From the IMG/VR virus record IMGVR_UViG_3300010316_000005, positions 111,737 through 175,736 of that record: a stretch of 64,000 nucleotides of DNA; one strand, given 5' to 3'. The notes under the pieces are model-generated. The model saw only the letters and a program-made list of their open reading frames with translations, had not been told where the DNA came from and made no database searches. Positions 45,401-53,005 of this stretch are shown piece by piece; the stretch's first letter is position 1, and each line of letters opens with the position of its first letter. Position numbers and translations under genes: made by a program. This DNA comes from a virus.

Positions 45401-45624
45401 ATTTAACTGGCTTGACATCTGTAGTAGAAGAGTTGAAATCTTCACTATCGAATACTATGTCTACTGCCAGTCAGGCGTCAAGTGAACAGGTGAAAGAGTT
45501 AAATACAACTATGCAACATATCTTAGCGATATTAACTCAACAAAAAGAACTTGATGTGAAGATTGAAAGAAATACAAGCGGTATAACAGGCAACATAGCA
45601 AGAGGGCGTGTCTCGAACATTTAA
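42412..45624 (+). CDS. Tail tape-measure protein
   Basis: The 1070-residue, mostly helical protein starts at TTG 42412 with SD TTAGGAAA. The N-terminal half is Ala/Met/Gln-rich helix. A hydrophobic stretch near 600-640 (MAAGVVALWAAPAVIGALAS) could be a membrane-active segment. Near 870-888 is NFGNGTLAMLHGMEAVVP, the typical G-T-x-A-x-L-H-G-x-E-A-V-V-P signature near the end of many tape measures. Three 23-residue repeats follow. The protein would set tail length, filling the role of T4 gp29 (590 residues), so a longer tail is implied if the same rule holds. Placement beside gp26 fits hub assembly. Confidence 0.82.
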   Translation: MADDVNIQNVGGDNGVASEVTLERLVKSIEKLAKNSGLDPKAEAAKVQKEHTKAVNSDIEVVRESTKEQKEYTDAVKASTRALGSLAKGLIGMAASTLGALTGSMSGVIKELNAGSRALTDYVQHLPIAGEQLSQLTGVIDSSFDAFQSMAKAGGAFNYSLTDMRIAAKQAGMDLMEYSSFINQNSDIMASFGGTVTKGAKQISQMTSTMADDTREQLIAMGLTVEEVTEQMAYYQTLDRAGARTRLFDAQQQAEAAAGLTKNMLTLSKLTGKDVQSMQDKLAANQADVAFQMKIAKMEDEERQKFQKGLNEAQELYGDAGALFYKQQVLGMPALTRETQMLVATMPGMAAQLSNMATTAGDANVTLQQFEAAKIDRMVKGIAAAAEAAGGMEHLLDASAAGLDGEIGIISDVLNGMGIQFTKYIKTVNGVTTFEEDKLREDIIAAQQQPDSNKPANELITSMAESRDAFYDAAVALEKDVISPLIDTAGPLVKEFASLAGEFTESAVFDDFFEGVRTTIEKFRPMIADFIEAFKHDPKQAVVDMFSNITDAMLDVLLGPNTKTINTPSGPQEVDIEREGGLVYKMWDAVAPAMIEGVKYIWENTYLVEAMAAGVVALWAAPAVIGALASAITARMAMSALDLPGGRRGGKGMLGRLMSGTGNMLKGAPAAGGNLLKSLAPFARIGAAPVAGLTAALTPTEMADGTLTGPIEKEMRIEGITVESIGGMEAWAAEVEERLQIKLNDMSQIDPNVAHITGAMIPELQQLFDNVNQSLSGVNVYWGREWKGRQEDREKMANLINSIQNYAENAEVDLADIPEFAQIVEKINTPRKFDSSTLNAAEKLMADKNPDLLDPRKYPQYNNGTQGFENFGNGTLAMLHGMEAVVPIDSPLGKMISDLNSSTNTVSFNRTNSDIEEMMSGLNRSVNSLNFSEANSSISKMMSGLNRSVNKLDFSEANSSISEMMSGLNETTKKLNFSEFDDTKEDTKVIQTESKVDLTGLTSVVEELKSSLSNTMSTASQASSEQVKELNTTMQHILAILTQQKELDVKIERNTSGITGNIARGRVSNI
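45145..45351 (+). repeat. Three in-frame 69-bp tandem repeats in the tape-measure gene
   Basis: Units at 45145-45213, 45214-45282 and 45283-45351 encode NSxIxxMMSGLNxxxxxLxFSEx. The second and third are closest, sharing the segment NSSIS[KE]MMSGLN. Each unit is 23 residues. Such repeats can change tail length or C-terminal coiled-coil length by slippage. Confidence 0.85.
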
Positions 45625-45638
45625 TAGGATAAACAGCC

Positions 45639-46187
45639 ATGTCATGGAAAAAATTTTATGTTTATCAATATATAAGAGAAGATGGTTCTCCGTTTTATAT
45701 TGGTAAAGGATCAAAGAATAGGATAAATGAAAGCCATTCTCCTTGGATACAGGTTCCTTCTGTTAAGTATAGAGAAATTATCAAAGACAACCTAACAGAG
45801 TTAGAAGCCTTTGACTTAGAACTTTTATTAATTAAAAAATACGGAAGACAAATAGATGGCGGCTTGTTAGAAAATAAAAAAATATCAAGATGGGTTGCGC
45901 AAGCAGGATGGACGCATTCAGACGAAGCAAAAGAAAAAATATCTAAAGCAAATTCTGGAAAAGTCAGAACAACAGAACAAAAGAAAAACTATAAGGGAAC
46001 TAAGTCAGTAGAACATGCTAATAAAGTTAAAAAAGCTGTTCAAGAATTATGGAATGATCCTGAATATAAGGCACAACGGCTAGCTAAAATTAAAGAAAAG
46101 CCGTTTGCTCATAAAGGAAAGCCTTGGAGTTCTTTAAGAAGAGAAGCACAAATGAAAAAACAAATTAATAAAGGGGCGTCGTTATGA
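45639..46187 (+). CDS. GIY-YIG/NUMOD3 homing endonuclease joined to the portal gene start
   Basis: The 182-residue protein has a GIY-YIG core (VYQYI 8-12, FYIGKG 19-24, LELLLIKKYGR 60-70) and a NUMOD3 DNA-binding motif (HSDEAKEKISKANSGK, 93-108), followed by a basic tail. Its first five residues, MSWKK, are the same as those of the portal protein that follows. The stop overlaps the portal ATG (ATGA at 46184-46187). The SD AGGA at about 45626 is likely the original portal SD. I infer a free-standing homing endonuclease gene inserted just inside the portal reading frame, with the portal start rebuilt behind it. Confidence 0.9.
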   Translation: MSWKKFYVYQYIREDGSPFYIGKGSKNRINESHSPWIQVPSVKYREIIKDNLTELEAFDLELLLIKKYGRQIDGGLLENKKISRWVAQAGWTHSDEAKEKISKANSGKVRTTEQKKNYKGTKSVEHANKVKKAVQELWNDPEYKAQRLAKIKEKPFAHKGKPWSSLRREAQMKKQINKGASL

Positions 46188-47941
46188 GCTGGAAAAAGCA
46201 TTTCCAACCAGTGCCTACAGGAAATAACCCAAGCGGGAGTTATTCACCATTAAGCACAAGAACACACGGGACACAGCCTGGACCAGCTAAAGCTAACTAC
46301 TCTAGCTACCTTCCTGACGTCTATGTCGGAACTCCAAACAGAGTTGAGAGATACGGTCAGTATGACACAATGGACCTTGACTCAGAAGTTAACGCGGCTC
46401 TTGACATCCTTGCTGAGTTTTGTACTCAAAAGAATGAACAGAATGATACGCATTTCACATTAAACTTTAGAAACAAAGCGACTAATACTGAGATTACAGT
46501 TATTCAAAAGTATCTACAGCAATGGCAGAAACTACAAAACTTTGAAATAAGAATGTTTCGTATACTTAGAAACTGTTTCAAGTATGGTGATGAATTTTAT
46601 GTACGCGACCCAGAAACTAAAGAATGGTTTCATGTCGACGCTGCTAACGTAACAAAGATTATTGTAAACGAATCAGAAGGCAAGAAGCCGGAGCAATACG
46701 TTATCAAAAACTTTAACATCAACTTCGGAACCCAAGTAGCAACAACTCCTCAGCCAACAGCAGGCGGACAAGGCACTGCCGGAGCAAGCGGTACAGGTTA
46801 TTATACTGGCGGCGCACAAGGAATGGTCGGCGGCGCACAAGCCGGCGGCACTGGCAACAGATGGATGAATGAAGATAATGAAATTACTGTTGATGCTGAC
46901 AATGTCATTCACTTGAGTTTGTCAGAAGGATTAGACAACAACTTTCCGTTTGGTAACTCACTACTTGAAACAGTTTTCAAAGTGTATAAGCAAAAAGAAT
47001 TACTAGAAGATGCGATTATTATCTATCGTGTACAACGTGCGCCAGAACGTAGAGTGTTCTACGTTGACGTAGGCAACATGCCAAGCCACTTGGCAATGCA
47101 GTTTGTTGAAAGAGTCAAAACAGAGATTCACCAAAGAAGAATTCCTTCTTCGACAGGCGGAGGGCAGAATGTCATAGACAGTAGCTACAATCCGTTGTCA
47201 ATCAACGAAGACTATTTCTTCCCGCAAACAGCAGAAGGTAGAGGATCAAAAGTTGAAACACTACCAGGTGGCACTAACCTAGGTGAGATTGACGACCTTA
47301 GATATTTCACTAACAAACTAGTTCGTGGTCTTCGTATTCCGAGTTCATACCTTCCAACAGGTGCTGACGATTCAAACGCACAGTACAACGACGGACGTGT
47401 AGGTACTGCATACATCCAAGAGCTACGCTTTAACACCTACTGTGAACGCTTGCAAGGTCTCCTAGTAGGCCAGTTTGATACAGAGTTTAAGAGATACTTG
47501 CTAGAGAAAGGTGTCAACGTTGATACTAATATGTTCTCACTCAAGTTCCAGCCGCCGCAGAACTTTGCTGCTTACCGTCAGAGTGAAATTGACAACGCAA
47601 GAATTCCAACGTTTACACAGATGTCGGCTATTCCATATGTTTCAAATCGTTTTGCTATGAAGCGATTCTTAGGTATGACTGATGAAGAAATTGCTGAGAA
47701 TGAACGTCTGTGGAGAGAAGAAAATGATGAAAACCTATCTATGGAACAACCAGATGCTAGCGGAGAACTAAGAAGCGCAGGTATTAGTTCAGCAGGCCTT
47801 GAAGGCGACATGGGCGGAATGGAAGATGAAATAGAAGGTGGCGAACCACCTATTGACGGAACTGCCGCTGACGGTCCAGGTTCAGTAACAGATAGTGGAG
47901 GCGGCGCAACTACTCCACCACAAACTAACCAAACGATATAA
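46184..47941 (+). CDS. gp20: Portal vertex protein gp20
   Basis: The 585-residue protein matches T4-like portals, with DVYVGTPNRVERYGQYDTMD near 45-65 and LDSEVNAALDILAEF next. Later landmarks are IIYRVQRAPERRVFYVDVGNMP and RGLRIPSSYLPTGADDSN. Portal dodecamers nucleate prohead assembly and thread DNA. At about 185-225 there is a Gly/Ala/Thr-rich low-complexity insertion (TAGGQGTAGASGTGYYTGG and similar), likely a flexible loop. The C-terminal 70 residues are acidic and Gly-rich. The start ATG 46184 overlaps the endonuclease stop; an AAAGGGG at about 46170 inside the endonuclease gene can act as SD. Confidence 0.95.
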   Translation: MSWKKHFQPVPTGNNPSGSYSPLSTRTHGTQPGPAKANYSSYLPDVYVGTPNRVERYGQYDTMDLDSEVNAALDILAEFCTQKNEQNDTHFTLNFRNKATNTEITVIQKYLQQWQKLQNFEIRMFRILRNCFKYGDEFYVRDPETKEWFHVDAANVTKIIVNESEGKKPEQYVIKNFNINFGTQVATTPQPTAGGQGTAGASGTGYYTGGAQGMVGGAQAGGTGNRWMNEDNEITVDADNVIHLSLSEGLDNNFPFGNSLLETVFKVYKQKELLEDAIIIYRVQRAPERRVFYVDVGNMPSHLAMQFVERVKTEIHQRRIPSSTGGGQNVIDSSYNPLSINEDYFFPQTAEGRGSKVETLPGGTNLGEIDDLRYFTNKLVRGLRIPSSYLPTGADDSNAQYNDGRVGTAYIQELRFNTYCERLQGLLVGQFDTEFKRYLLEKGVNVDTNMFSLKFQPPQNFAAYRQSEIDNARIPTFTQMSAIPYVSNRFAMKRFLGMTDEEIAENERLWREENDENLSMEQPDASGELRSAGISSAGLEGDMGGMEDEIEGGEPPIDGTAADGPGSVTDSGGGATTPPQTNQTI

Positions 47942-47944
47942 ATA
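47937..47944 (+). promoter_or_regulatory. TATAAATA late promoter sequence at the portal gene end
   Basis: The perfect octamer overlaps the portal stop codon. It is only 6 bases from ATG 47950, so a transcript from it would probably miss that start; it may feed the genes downstream instead. Confidence 0.4.
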
Positions 47945-47949
47945 ACATT

Positions 47950-48198
47950 ATGCTACTACGTGAACTATTTTATTTTGACAGGGAAACATTAGAAACAACA
48001 GACGACGACTCATACGAGCCGGAGTATGATGATACACCTCTGGGCAAAGACGATACTAGAAAAACACGTTTGAAATTATTTCAAATAAACAGAATTAGAA
48101 AAGCATCAGACTTACACAACGGCGAAAAACAAAAAGAACTTGAATTTGTAAGACAGATGTACGGCGTGGCAGCTAATGCAGATACTGGCGGCTTATAA
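47950..48198 (+). CDS. Small hypothetical protein after the portal gene
   Basis: The 82-residue protein starts 9 bases after the portal stop. It has an acidic N-terminal half (DDDSYEPEYDDTPLGKDD) and a basic helical C-terminal half (RLKLFQINRIRKASD, EKQKELEFVRQMYGV). In T4 the 80-residue core protein gp67 occupies this slot, but the gp67-like sequence here is the acidic protein at 48917. Function is not recognised. Small proteins of this type are common after portals in marine T4-like phages. Confidence 0.75.
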   Translation: MLLRELFYFDRETLETTDDDSYEPEYDDTPLGKDDTRKTRLKLFQINRIRKASDLHNGEKQKELEFVRQMYGVAANADTGGL

Positions 48199-48205
48199 TT
48201 AACTA

Positions 48206-48805
48206 ATGACCAAGATTGCTTTTGTTCTCGGTAACGGTACTAGCAGAAAAGATATTGATCCGATTAAATTAAAAGACTTAGGAAAAGTATACGGGTGCAA
48301 TGCATTGTATAGAACTTTCTCACCTGACTACTTAATAGCTGTTGATGATAAAATGATTAGAGAGATTGCTAAATCTAAATATCAATTGTCTAATCAAGTT
48401 TGGACTAACGAAAATAAAAATTATAAAAATATTTCTAATCTACATTACTTTCGTCCTTCAAAAGGATGGAGCAGCGGTCCTACTGCTCTTTGGTTAGCCA
48501 GTCAGCACAAGTATCAACACATCTATATACTTGGATTTGATTATCAAGGGTTAAATGAAGGCACAACAGTTAATAATTTGTACGCCGATACTGACAATTA
48601 CAAATCTAGTCGAGCTACTGCTACCTATTACGGTAACTGGTTAAAGCAAACTAAAACAGTGTTTAAAGATAATCCAGAAATTAATTTTACAAGAGTAATA
48701 GAACCAGGCGGATTTATCCCAAAAGATTTGGTAAATATCAAGAACACGAGACATATTAAAATGGAAGAATTTTTAAACATTTTTCCTAAATTATACACGG
48801 ATTAG
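48206..48805 (+). CDS. Rossmann-type DUF115/glycosyltransferase-like protein
   Basis: The 199-residue protein opens with a nucleotide-binding-like strand and loop, IAFVLGNGTSRKDID (4-18). VYGCNALYR, then PDYLIAVDD (55-63) and a GPTALWLAS helix (91-99) follow, with IYILGFDYQGLNE near 107-119. This order resembles DUF115-type and sialyltransferase-like phage proteins that handle nucleotide sugars, but no catalytic residue can be fixed. It is out of place among head genes and lacks a strong SD, so it looks like an accessory insertion between the portal and core genes. Confidence 0.7.
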   Translation: MTKIAFVLGNGTSRKDIDPIKLKDLGKVYGCNALYRTFSPDYLIAVDDKMIREIAKSKYQLSNQVWTNENKNYKNISNLHYFRPSKGWSSGPTALWLASQHKYQHIYILGFDYQGLNEGTTVNNLYADTDNYKSSRATATYYGNWLKQTKTVFKDNPEINFTRVIEPGGFIPKDLVNIKNTRHIKMEEFLNIFPKLYTD

Positions 48806-48838
48806 TAAAACGGTCAGTTTTGATACCGTTTACTGGTG
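48804..48838 (+). terminator. Hairpin terminator-like element before the core gene
   Basis: AGTAAAACGGT (48804-48814) pairs with ACCGTTTACT (48825-48834) over ten pairs with one bulged A, followed after GGTGGG by a run of four T. The T-run is short, so termination may be partial. Confidence 0.5.
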
Positions 48839-48916
48839 GGTTTTCTATAATCATGTAAATATTTATTGACAGCCTTACACCAATGCGGTGCAATAGTATT
48901 TACAGGAGAAACCCCA

Positions 48917-49960
48917 ATGGCAGATCGTAGCAAGTTCGAAGAAATGCTAAAGCTTCTAATTAATGAAAACACAGAAGAAGCTAAAGAATTATTCCACGAT
49001 ATCGTGGTAGAGAAATCAAGAGATATTTATGAGTCACTTCTAAACGAAGAAGCAGAGGAAGATGACCTAGACGAAGCAGATGACGAAGATACTACAGAGT
49101 CAGATGACGACGATGTTAGTGAGTCATCTGATGACGATGAAGAAACAAACGAATCAGACGATGACCTAGAAGAAGGTTTTGACTTAGACGAGTTTGAAGT
49201 TGAAGCAGATCCAGCAATGGGTGGCGATCCAACTGACGACATGCTAGGCGACCTTGGCATGGACGACGGCGAGGAAGACGGCGACATGGATATGGACATG
49301 GACGACGAAGGTGAAGGCGATGTTGAAGATCGTGTTGAAGACCTAGAAGACGCACTAGAAGACCTAAAAGCTGAATTTGAAAAAATGATGTCAGGTGATG
49401 ACGGCGAAGACGACATGGATGACATGGGCGGCGACGACGAAGAAGATGGCGACATGGACTTCGGCGGCGACGACGAAGAGCCAGAAGAAGAAGCATATTC
49501 ATTTGAATCAGATGACGATGATGACGACAGCGACGACGAAGTTAAAGAAACAAAGAAATCACCAAAAAGCGCAAGCGAGCAAATGCGCGAGTATGTTGAA
49601 AAAGTAGGCGGTGACAAGTACGACTCATACGGTAAAATGGGCGACAACGGTACAAACACTAAGTCGCTTGTGGCAGGAAAGAATGATATGGGTGGTACAA
49701 CATCTAACATTCTTCGCACAGATACTGAAAATAGCGGTGAAGCAGGTAAGCCAGGTGGCAATATCAAAGGCTCAGCACTTTCAGATCAAAACCCGAAGGA
49801 CATGAATACTAAGAATATTAATGTTCCTGGTGGTAAAGCTGGTAAGACTGGATTTAAAAAGTCAGAGCCAGGACATGGCGCCGAAAAGAAAGGTAAGCCA
49901 GATACTGCTGACAAAGCTGCAACGAGCACACTTAACAAAGTAAGCACGAGAGCTAAGTAA
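48917..49960 (+). CDS. gp67: Acidic prohead core protein (gp67-like, extended)
   Basis: The start chosen is ATG 48917 (347 residues) with SD AGGAGA; the open frame upstream to 48866 lacks an SD. The first 45 residues (SKFEEMLKLLINENTEEAKELF and on) resemble the helical start of T4 gp67. About 160 residues of Asp/Glu-rich sequence with Met and Gly follow, then a Lys/Gly-rich tail. gp67 is an internal scaffold core protein cut by the gp21 protease. T4 gp67 is only 80 residues, so this is a greatly enlarged version. The order portal, core, protease, scaffold, capsid equals T4. Confidence 0.75.
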   Translation: MADRSKFEEMLKLLINENTEEAKELFHDIVVEKSRDIYESLLNEEAEEDDLDEADDEDTTESDDDDVSESSDDDEETNESDDDLEEGFDLDEFEVEADPAMGGDPTDDMLGDLGMDDGEEDGDMDMDMDDEGEGDVEDRVEDLEDALEDLKAEFEKMMSGDDGEDDMDDMGGDDEEDGDMDFGGDDEEPEEEAYSFESDDDDDDSDDEVKETKKSPKSASEQMREYVEKVGGDKYDSYGKMGDNGTNTKSLVAGKNDMGGTTSNILRTDTENSGEAGKPGGNIKGSALSDQNPKDMNTKNINVPGGKAGKTGFKKSEPGHGAEKKGKPDTADKAATSTLNKVSTRAK

Positions 49961-49980
49961 GCAAGATTGGGGTTATTGGA

Positions 49981-50604
49981 ATGAAAAACTTACGAGAGCA
50001 TTTGACATTCGACCAAGCTAAAATGGTTGTAGAATCTACTGAAGATGGTAAGAACCTTCACATGAAGGGGATTGTCATTCAAGGTGGGATCCGCAATGCT
50101 AATCAGCGAGTGTATCCTGTAAACGAAATAGGCAGGGCTGTCAAGACTCTCAATGATCAGATAACTGGAGGATATAGTGTTCTCGGAGAAGTTGATCATC
50201 CAGAAGGCCTTAATATAAACTTGGACCGTGTAAGCCATATGATCAACGAAATGTGGATGGATGGCCCAAACGGTTATGGGAAAATGAAAATTCTACCAAC
50301 ACCGATGGGAAACCTAGTTAAAACAATGCTGGAAAGCGGCGTTAAACTAGGTGTCTCGTCGCGCGGCAGCGGCAACGTTAGAGAAGACGGATCCGGAGAA
50401 GTTTCCGATTTTGAAATAATCACTGTGGACGTTGTGGCCCAGCCTAGCGCCCCTGGTGCATATCCAACACCTATTTATGAGCATCTAATGAATGCTCGTG
50501 GGGGATATCAGGCATACGAACTAGCACAGGCAACTAAGAACGACCACAAGGCACAGAAATATCTAAAGGAATCGTTGATTAATATAATCAACAAACTCCA
50601 ATAA
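49981..50604 (+). CDS. gp21: Prohead protease gp21
   Basis: The 207-residue protein has the herpesvirus/T4-type assemblin landmarks LGEVDHPEGLNI with His73 and KLGVSSRGSGNV with Ser126 or Ser127. VVAQPSAPGAY follows near 160. It cleaves capsid, scaffold and core proteins after the prohead is built. Length equals T4 gp21 (212). The start ATG 49981 follows TGGGG 16 bases upstream and GGA 3 bases upstream, a modest SD. It lies between the core and scaffold genes. Confidence 0.94.
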   Translation: MKNLREHLTFDQAKMVVESTEDGKNLHMKGIVIQGGIRNANQRVYPVNEIGRAVKTLNDQITGGYSVLGEVDHPEGLNINLDRVSHMINEMWMDGPNGYGKMKILPTPMGNLVKTMLESGVKLGVSSRGSGNVREDGSGEVSDFEIITVDVVAQPSAPGAYPTPIYEHLMNARGGYQAYELAQATKNDHKAQKYLKESLINIINKLQ

Positions 50605-50620
50605 TTAGGAGAAGAAAATT

Positions 50621-51715
50621 ATGTTGGATGCACTGAAAACACTTTTCGAAAACGACGTTGTTTCCGAAGACATCAGAGCTCAAATTGAAGAAGCTTGGGA
50701 CACGAAGATTAGAGAAAACCGTCAAGCGGTAACATCTGAGCTACGTGAAGAGTTCGCACAGAAGTACGAGCACGATAAGAGTGTAATGGTGGAAGCTATT
50801 GATGCTCTATTAACTGAGCGCCTTTCGGAAGAGATTGCAGAATTCGCAGAAGATCGTAAGCAGCTAGCTGAGCAAAAAGCCAAGTACGCTGTTAAGATGC
50901 GCGAAAATGCTGAACTTCTAAAAGGCTTTGTAGTTAATCAACTTCAAAGCGAAATTCAAGAACTACGCAACGACAAGAAGGCAATGGCTGAAAGCTATAG
51001 CAAGCTTGAAGAATTTGTAGTTGAAGCTCTATCTTCAGAAATATCAGAGTTTTATGAAGACAAAAAAGATTTAGCTGAAACAAAAGTACGTCTAGTACGC
51101 GAAGCTAAAACACACTTTGGTAAAGTTAAATCTAACTTTATCAAAAGAAGCGCAGAATTAGTTTCTGAAACAGTGTCAAAAACACTGAACAAAGAAATTA
51201 CTTCATTGAGAGAAGATATCGATCAAGCACGCGAAAACGACTTCGGTCGTAAAATATTCGAAGCATTTTCTACAGAGTATGGCTCATCACACTTAAATGA
51301 GAAGTCAGAAACTGCAAAGCTAATGAAAGTACTTGCTGTTAAGGACAAGCAACTATCAGAAGCAAAAGTAATTGCTAAGAAATCACTCAGACTTGCTGAG
51401 TCAAAAGAAGCTGAAAAACAGCGTCTAGTAGAATCAGCAACTAGAGAAAAGAAATTAAATTCCCTACTAAACCCTCTTGGAAGAGAGCAAAGGGAAATTA
51501 TGACAGACTTACTGGAATCAGTTCAAACTGGCAGACTACAATCTGCTTTTGAGAAGTACCTACCGGCAGTTATTGACGGTAACTCTCCAGCGAAGAAGAA
51601 GGCAAAACTAACAGAAGGCAAAGAGATAACGGGCAACCGTGAAACACAAACAAAAGCAAGTAGTAACGCAGGCGACAATGTATTAGACATTAGACGTCTA
51701 GCTGGATTAAGTTAA
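50621..51715 (+). CDS. gp22: Prohead scaffold protein gp22
   Basis: The 364-residue protein is almost entirely charged helix with long coiled-coil segments (LTERLSEEIAEFAEDRKQLA, then RLVESATREKKLNSL). It ends in a Lys-rich region and a short DVLDIRRLAGLS tail. Position between protease and capsid genes, length and composition fit T4 gp22 (269 residues), the main scaffold that is degraded by gp21. SD AGGAGA precedes ATG 50621. Confidence 0.88.
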   Translation: MLDALKTLFENDVVSEDIRAQIEEAWDTKIRENRQAVTSELREEFAQKYEHDKSVMVEAIDALLTERLSEEIAEFAEDRKQLAEQKAKYAVKMRENAELLKGFVVNQLQSEIQELRNDKKAMAESYSKLEEFVVEALSSEISEFYEDKKDLAETKVRLVREAKTHFGKVKSNFIKRSAELVSETVSKTLNKEITSLREDIDQARENDFGRKIFEAFSTEYGSSHLNEKSETAKLMKVLAVKDKQLSEAKVIAKKSLRLAESKEAEKQRLVESATREKKLNSLLNPLGREQREIMTDLLESVQTGRLQSAFEKYLPAVIDGNSPAKKKAKLTEGKEITGNRETQTKASSNAGDNVLDIRRLAGLS

Positions 51716-51725
51716 GGAGACAAAC

Positions 51726-52919
51726 ATGTCAGAACTACTAGAAAGCCGTTGGCACGATACGAAGGTAGCCCTTCTTGAAGGTCTAAACGGAAATAAGAAA
51801 AGCGTAATGGCAGCAACGCTAGAGAATACCCGTAGGTATCTTTCAGAAACTGCTACAGCAGGCGGCACATCAGCTGGTAACGTAGCAACACTTAACCGTG
51901 TTATCCTACCAGTTATCAGACGTGTTATGCCAACTGTTATTGCTAACGAACTAGTTGGTGTACAGCCAATGACTGGTCCAGTTGGTCAAATCCATACTCT
52001 ACGTGTACGCTACAGCGACACAGCGGGTACTGGCGCAGCAGGCGCAACAGCAGGTGATGAAGCTCTAAGCCCATTCAAAATTGCTGAAGCATATTCCGGC
52101 TCGTCATATAACAATGGCTCAGTTGATACTGGACGTGCGTCACCTACAGCGGCACAAGAAGGCATTGCAGGTAACAGACTAAGCATCCAGATCCTAAAGC
52201 AAACTGTTGAAGCTAAAACACGTAAGCTATCAGCACGTTGGACTTTTGAAGCTGCGCAAGATGCACAGTCGCAGCACGGCATCGATGTAGAAGCAGAAAT
52301 CATGGCTGCTCTTGCACAAGAAATTACTGCTGAAATCGACCAGGAAGTTCTACAGTCACTACGTTCACTTTCAGGTACAGCAGTACAAACATACGATCAG
52401 GCAGCAGTATCGGGTACTGCTACGTTCGTTGGTGATGAGCACGCAGCACTTGCAGTTCAAATCAACCGCGCGTCAAACCTAATCGCACAACGCACACGTC
52501 GTGGCGCTGGTAACTGGAGTGTTGTAAGCCCATTCGCGCTAACAATCCTACAGTCAGCAACTACTTCTGCGTTTGCACGTACTACTGAAGGTACATTTGA
52601 AGCACCAACAAACACCAAGTTTGTAGGTACTTTGAACAACGCAATGAAAGTATATGTTGATACATATGCTTCAGATGCTACACCAGTTCTTATTGGTTAT
52701 AAGGGTTCTGCAGAATCAGACGCTGCGGCGTTCTACTGCCCATATATCCCACTTATGAGCTCTGGCGTTGTACTAGATCCGTCAACATTCGAACCAACAG
52801 TTAGCTTCATGACTCGTTATGGTTATGTTGAGCTAACAAATACTGCGTCGTCACTTGGTAACGCAGCTGACTACTTGGCTAATGTTGCTATTACTAATGG
52901 TAACGTAAGCTTCTCGTAA
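51726..52919 (+). CDS. gp23: Major capsid protein gp23
   Basis: The 397-residue HK97-fold capsid protein has T4-like landmarks: VILPVIRRVMPTVIANELVG (61-80), VQPMTGPVGQI (81-91) and KARWTFE-type LSARWTFEAAQD (169-180). The C-terminus has DPSTFEPTVSFMTRYGY. It is clearly shorter than T4 gp23 (521). Candidate gp21 cleavage sites of the L-x-E type are LLE at 16-18 and LSE at 39-41. SD AAGGAGA precedes ATG 51726. Its codons look more GC-rich than neighbouring genes, as expected for a very highly expressed gene. A strong terminator follows 21 bases after the stop. Confidence 0.95.
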   Translation: MSELLESRWHDTKVALLEGLNGNKKSVMAATLENTRRYLSETATAGGTSAGNVATLNRVILPVIRRVMPTVIANELVGVQPMTGPVGQIHTLRVRYSDTAGTGAAGATAGDEALSPFKIAEAYSGSSYNNGSVDTGRASPTAAQEGIAGNRLSIQILKQTVEAKTRKLSARWTFEAAQDAQSQHGIDVEAEIMAALAQEITAEIDQEVLQSLRSLSGTAVQTYDQAAVSGTATFVGDEHAALAVQINRASNLIAQRTRRGAGNWSVVSPFALTILQSATTSAFARTTEGTFEAPTNTKFVGTLNNAMKVYVDTYASDATPVLIGYKGSAESDAAAFYCPYIPLMSSGVVLDPSTFEPTVSFMTRYGYVELTNTASSLGNAADYLANVAITNGNVSFS

Positions 52920-52940
52920 GAGATTCAAAATAAATTAGAA

Positions 52941-52966
52941 AATAGGCCCTACGGGGCCTATTTTTA
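52941..52966 (+). terminator. Rho-independent terminator after gp23
   Basis: AATAGGCCC (52941-52949), loop TACG, GGGCCTATT (52954-52962), followed by further T residues to 52965. The nine perfect pairs with a UNCG tetraloop form a strong terminator closing the head operon. Confidence 0.93.
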
Positions 52967-52992
52967 TGGTTGTAATTCCGTGAGTTTGAATG

Positions 52993-53000
52993 TATAAATA
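52993..53000 (+). promoter_or_regulatory. Perfect late promoter (TATAAATA) before the broken endonuclease gene
   Basis: TATAAATA lies 27 bases after the gp23 terminator and 5 bases before ATG 53006. The predicted start is at or just past that ATG, so it may drive a leaderless or non-coding transcript. Confidence 0.5.
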
Positions 53001-53005
53001 ATTAC

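Noticed and set aside
48846-48851. TATAAT as a sigma70 promoter before the acidic core gene
   Set aside because: The only -35-like box (TTGATA at 48820) is 20 bases away, too far for a normal promoter.
49027-49767. A 246-residue Ser-rich minus-strand frame opposite the acidic core gene
   Set aside because: It is the mirror of Asp/Glu codons (gac/gaa/gat read as Ser codons in reverse), without a ribosome site. The plus-strand gene has an SD and T4-like position.
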